A DNA stretch of 64,000 nt from Cryptomeria japonica (lineage: Eukaryota; Streptophyta; Pinopsida; Cupressales; Cupressaceae): assembly GCF_030272615.1 (NCBI RefSeq), contig NC_081415.1, forward strand, positions 261,080,425-261,144,424, given 5' to 3'. This document shows positions 10,551 through 22,439 of this stretch, one piece after another; positions within the stretch are counted from its first letter, which is position 1, and each line of letters starts with the position of its first letter. A model generated the notes under the pieces. The model had not been told where the DNA came from, made no database searches, and saw nothing but the letters and a program-made list of their open reading frames with translations. Position numbers and translations under genes: made by a program.

Positions 10551-13500
10551 CTATGATTCATGAGATCTTTGTGCCAGTTTTTGTAGGGTGCTCCAATCTT
10601 CGTCTGATGGAAGTCTAATTTCTTTTAAAGTCTAGTAAGTCAACTGCAACTTCATCAACAATCCATATTTGGAAGAGTCACTTGACTCCACTATTTCACC
10701 CAATACCACATTCAAAGTTGTCAATGGTTTGATGAAATCTAGGAAGATGTGAGGAGTTGTGTCCTTAGGAAGCAAGTCTAAATCAGACTTCATTTTGTCC
10801 TCCATCCGTTTTTTGAAAGCTTCTTTTCCAATGAATTTATTTGATGTGTCAACACTCTTCGGTAAACCAAGATTTAACAAATGGCTATCTTTTGTTGTAG
10901 CTTGAATAACTTTTCCCATCTTTATCCAAAATTTCTTATGCTTTCCTTAGTTTCTGGCATCTTTGAATGATAGATGATGCCTTAACTGAGGCATCAATGT
11001 GGCTCTTAATTCCCTTGGATGCCAAATAGTTGTCACTGTTACCGTAGACTTCTTGCAAAATTTGTTTTGCAATATTCTCTTTTGAATTAACATTTCTGAT
11101 CTTCTCAATGTGCTCTTTGAGCTTCCAAAAAAATACTCCCAGACTTTCATCCAATTTCAACCATTCACACAACTTGTCACTCCTCTGTATTATTTGCCCC
11201 CAAATGTTTTATTTTATATACTTCACTATATTTTTCATATTCTCCTTCAATCTGTCTTCCGAAGTTTTAATTTTATTATTTACATTCTGCAACTCTTCTT
11301 TCATTTGTGCACATTTTTTTCTTTCTTCCTTTGCTTCCTCTTCCAAATGTTTTTCTTTTTCCGTTTCATGCTCCAATTGGTTTTGTAAATTTTTGTTTAA
11401 GTCAAGAACATACTCCAAGTTTTTGTATAATTTTGCTATAGTGGCTCTTTCATCATCAAAATTTTTAATGCTTTCATCGAATTTTTCCCTTAGCTCTTTC
11501 AGTTCTGCCTCCATTTGTTTCTACACTGTAATTGTTGAGGTAGAGGCCAATTTTTTTTATCATTTTCTATAATTCATTGCACTTTTTATCTACTGCTTTC
11601 CTCTTTGATTTTTCATTTGCCAAGTTTGCCTATAGCTTTTTTCATTTGTTTCACCACCTTATTTTTCTCTCTTCATCTTTAGCAGTGAAGTGTAGATCAC
11701 TTCATCGGTCTTTTTTGACACACTAATTTTGTCCACATTTTGAACTTTGGAAAAATACATTTAAAGGATGCTAATGTGAAATTTAGAGGGATATATACGA
11801 CTTGGTAGTGGATTTATATCTTTATTTGGGGGTATAACAACCATGAACTCCATCATATCTTTGTTTGGGTCATATGTGGGAAATACCCTGTTCGATGCAG
11901 GTTGTTCCTCTAAAGCTATAGTAAGTGCACCCATCTTCAATGTCTTCTTTTTTTCTTTATTCATATTTTTTGTTTGTGCAAATTTATTAAAGAAATCATT
12001 GTAATGAAAATATGGGTTTGCTGAAGCAATTGAATGTTTGAAAGGTAAAATAGCACTTGCAGTGATATATGAGGCTCCACCTATGCTTGTGGTTCTAACT
12101 AATACATTTTGAGGAGTACTAAAAGCCATTCCAAATCTTGTCCCACCTTCACTTGCAAGTGTAGTTTGTATACTCTTTTGAGGGGTTTGTTCTGAAGGTG
12201 TTTTTGTACTCACCTTTGTTTTTCATAAACTTTTTCTTCTTCACATTTCTTTGATCACTAGGATTCTGTATAGTATCTACTACTATTGTCCTCTTGTGAG
12301 AGATATCTTGTTGTTGCACTTGATCAAGACAACTATTATTAGTACCCATGTCATCCCCACCAGTGGCAGTGGCACTTGATTGAATACTAATAGGAATGCT
12401 ATCCCAAGATTCTCCACCAATGGCAGTGGCACTTGATTTACCACCAATATGAATAACATGTTGTGGTAGTCATTGTGATTGAATCTGAGTGTCTGTACAA
12501 GGTGGATTTGAAGCTCTAACCAATTGAAATGGAGATGCAAGGTAATGAGTAGTACCTTTCTGTGATGAATTTGATGAATCAAGTCCAATGATTGGTACCT
12601 TAGGATGTTTTGATTTTGAATTTGATGGAAGTGGTACCTCAAGTGGAAACCAAGGGCCTTCTCCTCTGTTACCTAGACTACCACCTTCAAAACCCTTTTT
12701 TTCCACAATGTTTGCCCCTTTGCTATATTTTTCTTTCATGGAAGCATCAACTCCACTCAATTTTGTAGAGACTATAGTAGCTTTTGGTGTGACCTAAACC
12801 TCATACTCAGTTTCATCATCACTTTTGTCATATCCTACTGTGGGATGCTCCATATTCCATAATTTGCTAAACTTGATATCCTCATTGTAACAAAGTCTGT
12901 ACTGGTCTTTGGTTCACCAAGATTCTTCCTCATAGTCCAAAAATCATTTATTTTCATTTGAGTCCAATATCTGTCTTTACATTCTTGCAGTATTTTTTTG
13001 GGAATAGCTTTGTTAGATGGATCAGCAACTTTTTTGGTAGAAATTGTAGGACCTCCTATTTAATTTTGATTTTGGATACCCTGCTTTGTTGTTTTTTGTG
13101 TGTGCAATGCCATAATTTGTGATGACAATTCTTTTGTTGAAATTTTTAAATTGTCAGTGACAATTTTCTCCATCTCTTTTTTTACCTCATCCTAGGAGTC
13201 CATGTTTATAAGCTTTTCTAGCAATGGTTTACTTTCATGTTGACATAACCTTTTAGAGTTCCCATTTTTCTTAAGCCTTGTTTAAATGATGCTGAGTGGA
13301 TCATACTGCCAGTGACCCTCAACACCAAATCTAAAAAAGTGTCAAAAAAACATGTGCCACTTTGAATGATTTTCTATCAAATGTGAACCCTCCACATGAG
13401 AAATGAAAGGAAGGAAATAGGATCTTCTTTTGCTGATCGTGAAAGAGTACATATGTTCTCTCTAACTATCATACATATTCCAATGCAAAAACCCTCTTTG

Positions 13501-14653
13501 TCACATGTATTGGAAGTTTGTGGAGCTCTACTGATGATTCGTAAAATCTTAACACAATGTATTCTTCCATGAAGAACCAATCGACCAATTATATTTGACT
13601 TCCAAGTTGGATGCAATGTCTACAAGACATAGGCAATCTAGGCATTAGAGTTCTTGTAATTTCATTATGCATTGTGCCAAAATGAAGTCTACAAAATGGT
13701 TGTAGTTCTTTCTATTATCATTCATCCTTATCTTAGGTGTCCATTCATATATTGGACACTCTATTCTGTTCAGAGTCTTCTCATCAATCTTATAGAACTC
13801 AATGTGAAGCTTGTTGGTCTTGAATATTGCACGATACTTTGATAGAAGAAGATAGCACAAGTAGGATGTGAACCTAAATGTCTTACTAGAACCTATTTTA
13901 ATCATTAGTAATTGTGTTTGCATGGATTGAACAACGCGCTCAACAAAATTAAATCTTACTAGTTCTGCTACGCAATGGATATTAAAAATCATTTCAAGAA
14001 GGCTGGGACCCACTTCCCTATCATTTTTCTATCCCAAGCAAAATGTTAGCAAGGAAATAGTATCCTGAACCCATGGCACAAAAATATTATAATCATAAGG
14101 AGGCTTATGATTTCGATCCAATTGAGTACCACACTGTTAGACCTTTGATAAATGAATCTTTACAATTTACATAGATTTTGTCATATTGCTCTACCAGCTT
14201 TCCTAGGTCAATGTGGACGTTTGAGTTTTGTGCTTCAAACCCTAGGTTCAACAAACAAGCAAATTCTCCCTCGGTTATGGACAAAATTTTCTCTTGAGTA
14301 TTTTTATTAACAATTGCTTTTCTATCTTCATCATAAATTTGGGCACAGACCATGACAATTTCTGGGCAAGGGAATACTGAGGGTAACACCATTTTGGGAA
14401 GTACAAAATACCATGATGCAATTTTATTTGTCCTTGCATTTAACATTTTGTTAAAGACAATATATTTTGCCCTGTTTGGATCTCTCACCTTAGTAGACAA
14501 TGCATATCTAATTTCTATGATTCACTTTTTACCATGGATAACAAGGTCATAAATATCATGGTATTCATTAGTGAAACCTGTTGTTTTAACCAGTTCGGTT
14601 AAGTCTATTTTTTTATTCACCTAGGTTTTAGTTGTACTATCTATTTTCCCCAT
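10551..14653 (-). pseudogene. Decayed gene for a large unknown protein with coiled coil
   Basis: A start ATG at 14653 (MGKIDSTTKT) opens a frame that can be followed for 4.1 kb through stops and shifts to TAG at 10551-10553. The order is: N-terminal globular region (14500-14105, with PNRAKYIVFNKMLNARTNKI), second globular region (14013-13645, 13616-13377), a Ser/Thr/Gln-rich linker (13200-12470), another folded-looking segment (12213-11761), a strong coiled coil rich in E/K (11514-11209, MEAELKELREKFDES), and a C-terminal helical part (11172-10632). I recognise no known domain. The size, with globular N-part, low-complexity middle and coiled coil, resembles gag-like proteins of non-autonomous retroelements, but no LTRs, RT or protease were found beside it. 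Confidence 0.5.
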
Positions 14654-15189
14654 CACGGGTACTATTAATGGTTCAAAATAATGCTAACCCTCAAGTTGAA
14701 CCCCTAATTCTAGTTCTACAATTTAAACAATAAACCACGAGATTAAAAAATAAAAAACGCATGATGTAGGTGTTCTAGATTTTACTCGGAATTTCTATTT
14801 GAGTAGAATGGCGCAGGCAGACTCTGTTTCATTCCTCAATGTAGTATCCATTTATGAATCTCCCTGGATTTACTGGTTTGTCCAAGAATCAAAATACCAA
14901 TATGAGTCCCTTAGTTTGAAAACCCTCAAAAGTTCAAAAGTAAAACCTAAAGGGCAAATTTTCTAGAATCGTGTTGTAATTTTATAAATTATTATTAATA
15001 ACTATTCTGAGGACTGATAGTTTGACACGTCACACGAGTTAATTTTTGGGAATGTTTTTTAAGACTTTTTAATCCTTTACAACTTCTACCCGAAATAGAG
15101 CTTATTACACTTAATTAAATATACTATTACAAATTTAGAATTTAACTATGCTTAATTAAATGTTTATCGTTTATGGAATACTTCTGGTA
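14654..15189. other. Upstream flank of the 10.5-14.65 kb gene remnant
   Basis: AT-rich, no open frame. It may hold the promoter or an LTR of the decayed minus-strand gene, but no repeat partner was found on its other side. Confidence 0.35.
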
Positions 15190-15541
15190 GAAATTCACAA
15201 AAAATGTTTATCGTTCCCACATTCAACCCGAAATACGCCTTACATTGTTGATTTGTGCTCATACAACGAACGATGATATCCTTTGTTAGTTGTCGTGGGT
15301 CCCATTATACATAGGATTTTTGTCACCCAAATGCCACGCCACCTAACACTTCATCCTCCCATGGGCCATAACCTTTCTTTCTTGTCAATGTTCAATGACA
15401 CGTGTTTCCGGTGGAAATTTGTAAAACAATTTAGAGATCCCAAATTCGGCTCGAAATATACCTTAAGTCATTGATCCGTGCTCATCCAAAAAATGATGGT
15501 ATCCGTTGTCACTTGTCGTCCATCCCATTATCAATAAGATT
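15190..15541. repeat. ~220-bp tandem repeat, about 1.6 copies
   Basis: A unit beginning GGTAGAAATT and containing GTGGGTCCCATTATACATAG and a CACCCAAATGCCACG block is followed after about 220 bp by a diverged partial copy (from about 15410: GGTGGAAATTTG, then CATCCCATTATCAATA). A third copy lies at 16850-17065. The unit contains repeated ATCC/AACGA-type motifs and no open frame. Confidence 0.75.
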
Positions 15542-15919
15542 TAAAAATGAATTAAATGAATTAAATATATAATAAATTAAATATATATTATAAATATGTA
15601 ATTTCAAAACTTGCATGATATTTCATTTTTTTTTATCAATAATTTTTTGTATTGTATTACTTGAAAATAAAATATTATAAATATGCAAGTATAGGTGGTA
15701 TATTAAAACCACTAGAGTTCTGCCACCATAAAAAAAATCCCCAAAACCACCATTCCCAACAAAAAATAAAACCCTACTACATGCAAAATCCCCAGAATTC
15801 TAATTCGGCGTGCCAAAATTGTTAGCAGATATCCCCTCGTACATACAAAGTTGGGGAGAAAATGGACATGGAACAAAAAGATACACAGACAACACCAAAC
15901 ATCACTGATCATAGTAGGA

Positions 15920-16790
15920 TTAACCCAAAAATGACCTATACTCTGTGTCATCATAGAATTCTGAGAGCCACTTCATTTCTTGCATAGTCTTGGGTCTCAG
16001 CCGCAACTCTTGACCCACCTTTGCTCGTGCCACTTCATGAAGGACCCTTAAAACCTCATTAGACTGCATCAACCTTGTGAACATTTTGAAGGCTTGCCAC
16101 CCATGCTAAGCAAGAGCTCTACATATTGCCTTCAAATCATCATCAACCTATCGAATGAGTGGTAGCAACGCCATCAGACCAGCCACCCCTGCCTTAGGAA
16201 TAATGCCCACCTTTGGGACCACACGAGCACACACACTATCTAGATTTAACAAGTAATTTGGTACAATAACAACTCTTAGGGCATTTTTTACCTTGTCTAC
16301 CTCATCCTAAAACTGGAAACCTCAAGTGGCAATCAATGAATATGCCTCCATGTTCGTCTTGTAATGATGACCTACATGGACAATTTCCTCTCCCAGCAGC
16401 ATTTTAACACTCTTGTGCAACTGCTCATCCTTAAACAAGAACAAACCTTTCAACCTCCTATCCATAAATCATTCGAGAAATGAGACTAATTTCTTATCAG
16501 TATGGAAGGAGAAATTGGCTTCCATGCTACTTAAGAAACCCAAGATAACACTACAAGTGCAGACAATATGATACCAAGAAAATGACAATCCAACTACACT
16601 TCATGACCTTTCAAATTCCAATCCACCCAAGCTTTAAACACCTCACACTCAATTCTAATTTCTGACATCCAATGATGATGATCATTGGCATTAATGACAA
16701 ACTCTACGATCATTCCTCCGCACGTACTAGTTTAGCTGCACAATTCATCTACGCAAGTCAGCATTAAAGCCGCCTAAAGGCTAAACATTA
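15920..16790 (-). pseudogene. Unrecognised gene remnant (C-terminal part)
   Basis: On the minus strand, a frame with few interruptions ends at TAA 15920-15922 with KWLSEFYDDTEYRSFLG. Upstream it reads through LLGEEIVHVGHHYKTNMEAY, CARVVPKVGIIPKAGVAGLM and QAFKMFTRLMQSNEVL, giving about 200 residues, with a further frame-shifted segment (EFVINANDHHHWMSEIRIE, EVFKAWVDWNLKGHEV) to about 16790. Several stops interrupt it. I do not recognise the family. The coherent helical protein text and clear terminal stop argue for a former gene. It sits between copies of the 220-bp repeat. Confidence 0.45.
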
Positions 16791-16849
16791 ACCATTCACT
16801 TTTAGTGGCATGTGTACCATAAGGCAATATCACTGCATATATGTTGTCA

Positions 16850-17065
16850 GTTCTTGTGGGTCCCATTATACATAGGATTTTTGCCACCCAAACGCCACGT
16901 CACCTGACACTTCATCATCCAATGGGCTATAGCCTTTCTTTCATGTTGGTGTTCAATGACACATGTTTTCGGTAGAAGTTTGTAAAAAAAATTATTGTTC
17001 CCACATTTGGCGCAAAATACACCTTACGTTGATCTACGCTCATCCAACGAATGACAGTATCCGTG
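16850..17065. repeat. Third copy of the ~220-bp repeat
   Basis: It shares GTGGGTCCCATTATACATAG, CGCCACGTCACC and CTCATCCAACGAATGA with the copies at 15190-15541, in the same orientation. The block 15542-16849, with the gene remnant, lies between them. Confidence 0.75.
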
Positions 17066-17615
17066 CCCAAAATTATATATGAAGAATAATAGTATTGAAC
17101 ATGTTAATAAATAGTTTTAAAATTATATTGATTATATTTTATTTTTTAATATGTTGAAAATTATAATGATAATAAATAGTTAAAAGTATTCCCAATATTT
17201 ATAAATTTATAATAGTCATATTCAAAGTAGTGACTAGAAATTAATATGTTTAAACAAAAACAAATTAAAAAGATTTAGAATAAATCAATATACTTTAAAA
17301 TAAATATAAAATAAATTAATATATTTATTTATTTATCATTAATTAAATTAATTATAATTATAGTTATAAATTACAAGCATCATATGATATAAATATTTTA
17401 AACGCATTTATGTATAAGATATTAAATACATTTTTTATCTTTAAAATCTTACGTTTAATAAAATTTTAACTTTTATTTAACAAAATATTTTATTTTATTT
17501 AAGAAGTGTATTAGTTAATTCTAGATATTTATTAATGTATAACATTTATATTAAAATTAAAAAAATTAAATTAAAATATGTAAATTAAATTTCTATAATC
17601 TTTAACTTTTTTAAC
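17066..17615. other. Very AT-rich spacer
   Basis: Dominated by A/T homopolymers and ATTAA motifs. No gene, RNA or element end was recognised. Confidence 0.6.
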
Positions 17616-18110
17616 TTTTTTTTTTTTTTTTAATTCTGCAATTCAAAGACTACAAAAAATTGTCCCCAAACTTCAACAGGTAAGCTCTCTACCTACAAAG
17701 TAGAGGTAAACAACCAGCGAAAATAGAAGCAAACAAAATAAACACAAATCTAGCATGATAGTTATGACAGAATTGCATCAGTCAACTCTTTATGGTTGAA
17801 AAATTCAGTATCACTTACACCTAAATACTAACATAACTTAAATTTAATCTTCATCCTCTGCCTCGTTCTCAGCAATGTTGAAATAACGTAGCTCATAGAC
17901 ATTATGCTTTTTCAAATACTTCTTTGTCAATCACTTCAAATATCTTTTAGAAAAGGCCTTCTCATAAGTGACATTGAGTTGTTCTTTAACTTTAGACAAG
18001 AAATTAGAATAGACCTGCTATGTTCGACACTATCTTGCCTCCTTTAATTACTATCCCATATATGAAATCTTCTAATTCCAACTTGTGTTCAAAATGGAAT
18101 TTCCCTTTCT
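17616..18110 (-). pseudogene. RPL22: Processed pseudogene of 60S ribosomal protein L22 (eL22)
   Basis: The minus strand encodes the characteristic C-terminus of eL22, an rRNA-binding protein of the large cytosolic subunit: FSKRYLK, LTKKYLKKHN, then VYELRYFNIAENEAEDED and TAA at 17844-17846. Upstream, a shifted frame gives LELEDFIYGIVIKGGKI, matching the place of the EKFLQERIKVGGK block of the family. Between KKHN and VYELRY the segment that normally reads RDWLRVIA... is missing, about 13 residues, a 39-bp deletion. One stop follows YLK. About 210 bp of 3'-UTR-like sequence after the stop ends in a 16-nt poly(A) (T16 on the plus strand, 17616-17631), with no intron visible. This points to a retrotransposed, 5'-truncated mRNA copy. 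No clear target duplication was found. Confidence 0.85.
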
Positions 18111-18526
18111 ATCTACTCAAGATTTAATTTAATGAGATTTGACATTTGTTTAAAATTTTATATTTGAAAATTAAATTTTATATCCACACAAATTAATAGC
18201 TATTTAAGCTATTTCAGAACATAATGATTATGCTAAGTATCCTACCATGAAAGGAACTAATAATACAATGAAATAGATTTTATTTTAAAATCCATTAAAG
18301 GCAAACTGAAATGAACTAGAATTTATAAAATTTTCATTAATATGTTGTGCAAATTTATAATTTTCAACTGTCGGAGTCCCTGTCCCTCCAAAACTTTAAA
18401 GCCAAAATGAGAGAGGTTAAGGGGAAATAGCCAAAAAAAAACTACTAGGAGCTATGGCACTGGCACTGGACGGTGGACCAGTGGTATCCAAAAAACAAGA
18501 AAAAAAACTGAAACCCTTCATGGGTA
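18111..18526. other. AT-rich spacer
   Basis: It holds the 5' flank of the eL22 pseudogene and the 3' flank of the next minus-strand gene. Nothing else was recognised. Confidence 0.5.
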
Positions 18527-18529
18527 ACC

Positions 18530-19350
18530 CTAAGGATCTTGCCCTCCATCTAAGTATAATTCTTTAGAGATGAGAAACTCTGAGAATTCTTCAAGCCATC
18601 TGTAGTCTTGAAATTCATCCAGGAGAAACCATTTCCGGAGTAAACCCCTACCAATCCACGCCCATTTCCTATGTCGTGTGAATTGCTCAACATTCAGGTT
18701 CAAAAGAAAAGGTTGCTTGGCCACATTTTGGTTAGGGAGGAGAAGCTTGGGTAAATCAATTGCCCAAGGGATCCCCATCCCTACTTCTGCAAAGATGACA
18801 ACAATAACATCATCCCCAAGGAGTTCTTCTTTGAACACTCTCCTTAGCAGCATCAACATATCCAATTTTTCTCCTCCGAGGTCCAGAAGAGACACCAAGA
18901 ACTGGGGTGTAATGTTTGTGTTAACACAATATCTATTATCATTTCTCAAAAACTCTCGGTCCAACACCATCCTCACAACCATGTTAGTGAACATCCCAAC
19001 CTCCTTAAAAACTGATTGGAGGGTTGGGTCTTTGACGTAGCCCAAAAAGGCCCTCTGGACCTCCTCAAATGTGCTTCTCAACCGGATAGGAGTGTCCATC
19101 TTAAAAAAATTGAATACCAAATTATACAGCCTAAAGACCTAAACTAGAGGTAGAATTTCAACTACTATCAGCTCTGACAATTTATCTACCAAAGGCAAAT
19201 TGAAGAAGAAAGAAGCAAAGATCGTCTATAAATAGCTCTTGATACTAGAAACTCCTTCACCAACCATATTAATTCCTTTGTCCTTTAAATTTTTATAAAT
19301 CTTTTGTATCTCTCAGTAAATATTTCTCATAAATGCACGAGTGTGCGAAA
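18530..19350 (-). pseudogene. Unrecognised protein, 196-codon open stretch plus interrupted N-terminus
   Basis: An uninterrupted minus-strand frame (19120-18530, ending TAG) gives a protein-like sequence with charged helices and conserved-looking aromatic residues: IRLRSTFEEVQRAFLGYV, VVRMVLDREFLRNDNRYCVN, HRKWAWIGRGLLRKWFLLDE. The same frame continues upstream to about 19350 through three stops (DKGINMVGEGVSSIKSYL, NLPLVDKLSELIVVEILPL), so the start shown is probably not the ancestral one. I do not recognise the family and see no membrane segment or catalytic motif. It is the longest clean unknown frame in the window. It could be a repeat-family protein or the remnant of a host gene; the upstream stops favour pseudogene status. 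Confidence 0.5.
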
Positions 19351-19739
19351 TTGGAAACAGCTGTAAACCACTACCAATTACCAGATTGAAAGTTGTGCGT
19401 ATTGAGTGGATTGCAGTTAGAGAATGTCAGTGACAAGACATTAATAAATTGCCGATACTTGATTAGATTTGATACGTGTCTACCGTCTCGAATTCCATTT
19501 CAAAGACTTTATGGAGAACTACGTTCTCTTAAGAAATTTGGGCCTAAATAAAACTTCAACCATTGATCTACAATCATCGAATGATTTTAAATCATTGATG
19601 GATTTTAGGTACGTGTGATGTGTCAATGAGGTCGCACTTATCAATACATCATGCAGAGTTCGGACTCGATGTAATGTTGCATTAATTAGATGACAAAATA
19701 GCTATTAATAGATAAGGAAAATGGCAATGAATTTATGAA

Positions 19740-20050
19740 ATCGCCAATAAAATAATAATTTTTTCATAAATAATGAAATATTAGCCAATAAAATTAAATA
19801 ATTTTCAAATGGTAGATAAAAATCGCCTATACACTTAATTTTTTTTCCCTTGTGAGTATAACTTTTCGCCCATACACTTATATTTTTTTTCCTTTAAACG
19901 AAAAACATTCGCCTCCAACATTATATTTTCCCTACACAGTAATGAATTATTCGCTAGGATTTTATATTTTCATACCCTAAAAAAAAATCGCCAACACAAT
20001 TTTTTTTTTTTTCCAAATTTGAAAAACATGTTGCCACCAATATGAAAGTT
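19740..20050. repeat. Degenerate TTCGCC-spaced repeats
   Basis: About seven imperfect units of roughly 35-45 bp share TCGCC followed by an AYAC or CAAC motif and a poly-T/poly-A stretch ending in CC or CAT. Examples start near 19741, 19828, 19866, 19907, 19949 and 19987. No coding potential was seen. Confidence 0.55.
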
Positions 20051-20057
20051 TCCCCTC

Positions 20058-20195
20058 GAAAATAATGTTTGATTCACCACGATTTTACACTTTTGCCCGA
20101 GAGGTGGTTTCTTAAAGCTATCCCTAGAAAATAATGTCCGATTCACCACGATTTTACACTTCTACCTGAGAGGTGGTTTCTTAAAGCTATCCTTA
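20058..20195. repeat. 69-bp tandem duplication
   Basis: Two adjacent copies, 20058-20126 and 20127-20195, each start GAAAATAATG and contain TTCACCACGATTTTACACTT and GAGAGGTGGTTTCTTAAAGC. They differ at only a few positions, so the duplication is fairly recent. A short (TG)(TATG) microsatellite follows at 20200-20233. Confidence 0.95.
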
Positions 20196-20233
20196 GTTTT
20201 ATATATATGTGTGTGTGTATGTATGTATGTATG

Positions 20234-21025
20234 TCCAAAGAATCGTGTGCTTTAAATGGATACCTTTCTTTCATTATATATATATGGACTTGCATGTCTA
20301 TGATAATAGTGTGTACCTTAATTCAGATTTTCATACATACATTCATAATCCTTTATGAATGTCTCATTGTATCATACCCTACATTACAAATAAACATTAT
20401 ATTGTGAGTAGATTAGTCAATAAATTTTACATGATGATTATGACAGTTTTGCATATACTTCTTTGCATGCATGTGAATCCATTTCTACTTTTTATTTACA
20501 TGAATGCTTAGACAGATCCTCCTCCTTAAGTCCTTGAATGTTGGCGTCCACTTTGGTATTCATTAAGACTATTAAGTTGTTTCCATTTATAGAGGAGGTC
20601 GTGATATAGAGATGATCTTTTGAAGTCTACGTGCATTTTGAAAGATTATTTTCTCAAAGAAACTTTCATTTAATTAATAAAGTATAATTGTCAGGCTTGT
20701 TTGAGAAACTAACTTCCGTTGACTCCTTTCACCAACACGCAATGAAAAACATAGTTTTTTAAAGGTTTTGTCTTGCATCTAGCAGGAAAGTATAATGATG
20801 GCTAAGATTAAGGGGAGGTGATTGAGCAACTTTAGCTTCATAAGGGGGGAGGAGATCTCTTGGGGGCATTTCCATTTGATCATTTTTCCTTCTTGCGCAT
20901 GGAAGCACATAATCCCCTCATGATGTGGAGCTACTTACTATACCAACAAACACTAAAGCTATTAATATTATTTTGGGTATCTCATCATTTGAGAGCTTGA
21001 TTGAAAATGAGGAAGAGGATATTTA
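20234..21025. other. Spacer before SET-domain fragment
   Basis: No gene supported. The last 200 bp carry short peptide-like pieces (VELLTIPTNTKAINIILGIS near 20930) that might be eroded upstream coding sequence of the SET-domain gene, but I could not align them with confidence. Confidence 0.35.
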
Positions 21026-21840
21026 GTAGTTGAGCCTCCACTTTTTTGGTCATTTGAGGACCTAAAGTATTTTATTGGCAGTCCAATGAAGGAAGTTGTG
21101 TTAGAAAGGAGTGCAAGGATTTAGGAGGTAATATGGAGAGCATGATGTTGTTTGCTTTATGGTTGGATCTTTGTTTAAGCAATATTCATACGATATATCC
21201 ATTAAGACATTTCTATTTGAAATTTTCAAGAAAGCAATTGTTGCAGTTCAATCATGTGTTGAACATTAAGAGAATACTAATTTAGCATGAAAGTTTTCTT
21301 TGGTTCTTCTGGGGCCGCCCCTTTTAGCTTACAAGAGTAGTCGTAAGGCAATGTTTAAAGTTCTGATTGACGTTGTTCAATTGGAAGTAGACCATTCATA
21401 CAAGTCAGAAGAGTCAATTGTTGTTTGTTGTAGCCCTCAGCCAAATAAAAGATTATTGTTGAACTATGATTTTGTGGATGAGGATAACCACTATGACCCC
21501 ATTGTGGTTCATGTATCACTTGATACAAAAGATCCCCCTTTATAAGAGGAAATGAATTATAGCACAAATAAATGGCAAGCTATCCATTCAATTATTTAAT
21601 ATATATATTGGAAGGGAAAAAGAAGTTGCCTTAGATATGCTCCCTATTTGCAACTAGCCTATTTATTTGATCCTTCATAGATGCAATAAATTATTTCCCC
21701 ACAAGGTCCTATCTACCCTGCAAAATTATGTACAAAAATATCAATATTAAAGTAGTTAATGAAATTATCGATCAATTATATGATCTTATTCTAGCTCCAT
21801 GTCCAAGCCCTTATAGTGCAACTTTGAAATGAATATTTCA
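21026..21840 (+). pseudogene. Fragment of plastid-type SET-domain lysine methyltransferase (Rubisco LSMT-like family)
   Basis: Family members methylate lysines on chloroplast proteins such as the Rubisco large subunit. The fragment reads VVEPPLFWSFEDLKYFIGSP, then in other frames GSLFKQYSYDIS and FEIFKKAIVAVQSCVEH, then an open stretch 21300-21545 with VLLGPPLLAYKSS, YKSEESIVVCCSPQPNK and LLLNYDFVDEDNHYDPIVV. The last block is the SET C-terminal motif, normally YGFVDEDNPYD; the key Tyr before GF is kept but G is D. It ends in the Rubisco-LSMT substrate-binding region with YAPYLQLAYLFDPS and IISPQGPIYP. Frameshifts and stops occur throughout, and no start or plastid transit peptide is seen. 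No intron was noticed across these 0.8 kb, so either one old exon or a processed copy is possible. Confidence 0.8.
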
Positions 21841-22309
21841 TTTGGGATCTAGGTTGGAAGATTTCTAGGTTGGAAGATTTTTTCTTGATCGAGGAAATTC
21901 CATTTGATAAATCTTTTAGATATTGGGTTTGAAGAATATATATTTTAATTGACATGTAGATTCATGTTTTAGGCAACATTATGTAGTGGATTTAATTCTA
22001 TAATTTCATCATAAATGTTGGTGATTAGATAGTTTCCTATGTACAAGTTTGGTTTTTAACTTGCACACTGAATTTCATGGAAATATGTCAAGATGCGGTG
22101 GCACTTCTTTAAAGCCTGAAATTGCTAGCATGTGAAAGAAATAATTGATGGTGACTATACATTGAAATATTGAAGTGCAAACAATATCAAAATCAATAGT
22201 ATAGTAGACTATGAAAAAAGAGAAAATGGTAGGATTTTTGAATTTTGTATCTCATTGCCAAGATTTATTACTTCTTGTATTTTTTCATTTTTCTTTTCTT
22301 TTCTTTTTA
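21841..22309. other. AT-rich spacer
   Basis: No gene or element end recognised. A pyrimidine-rich run at 22270-22310 precedes the 3' end of LINE-B and may be what remains of its poly(A) tail, read as T on the plus strand. Confidence 0.45.
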
Positions 22310-22439
22310 TTTTGGAAAAGAGGGTAAAAATTTATTGAATTATAAATAATAGTACAAATACAAAAGGCAACTATACTATCAAATAAAACAAAACTAGAAC
22401 CACCAACCTAAAAGTGACCCAAATAGGGCTACATATCCA

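Noticed and set aside
18678-19040. 120-codon plus-strand frame
   Set aside because: Antisense to the 196-codon minus-strand frame, which extends further and has more protein-like composition.
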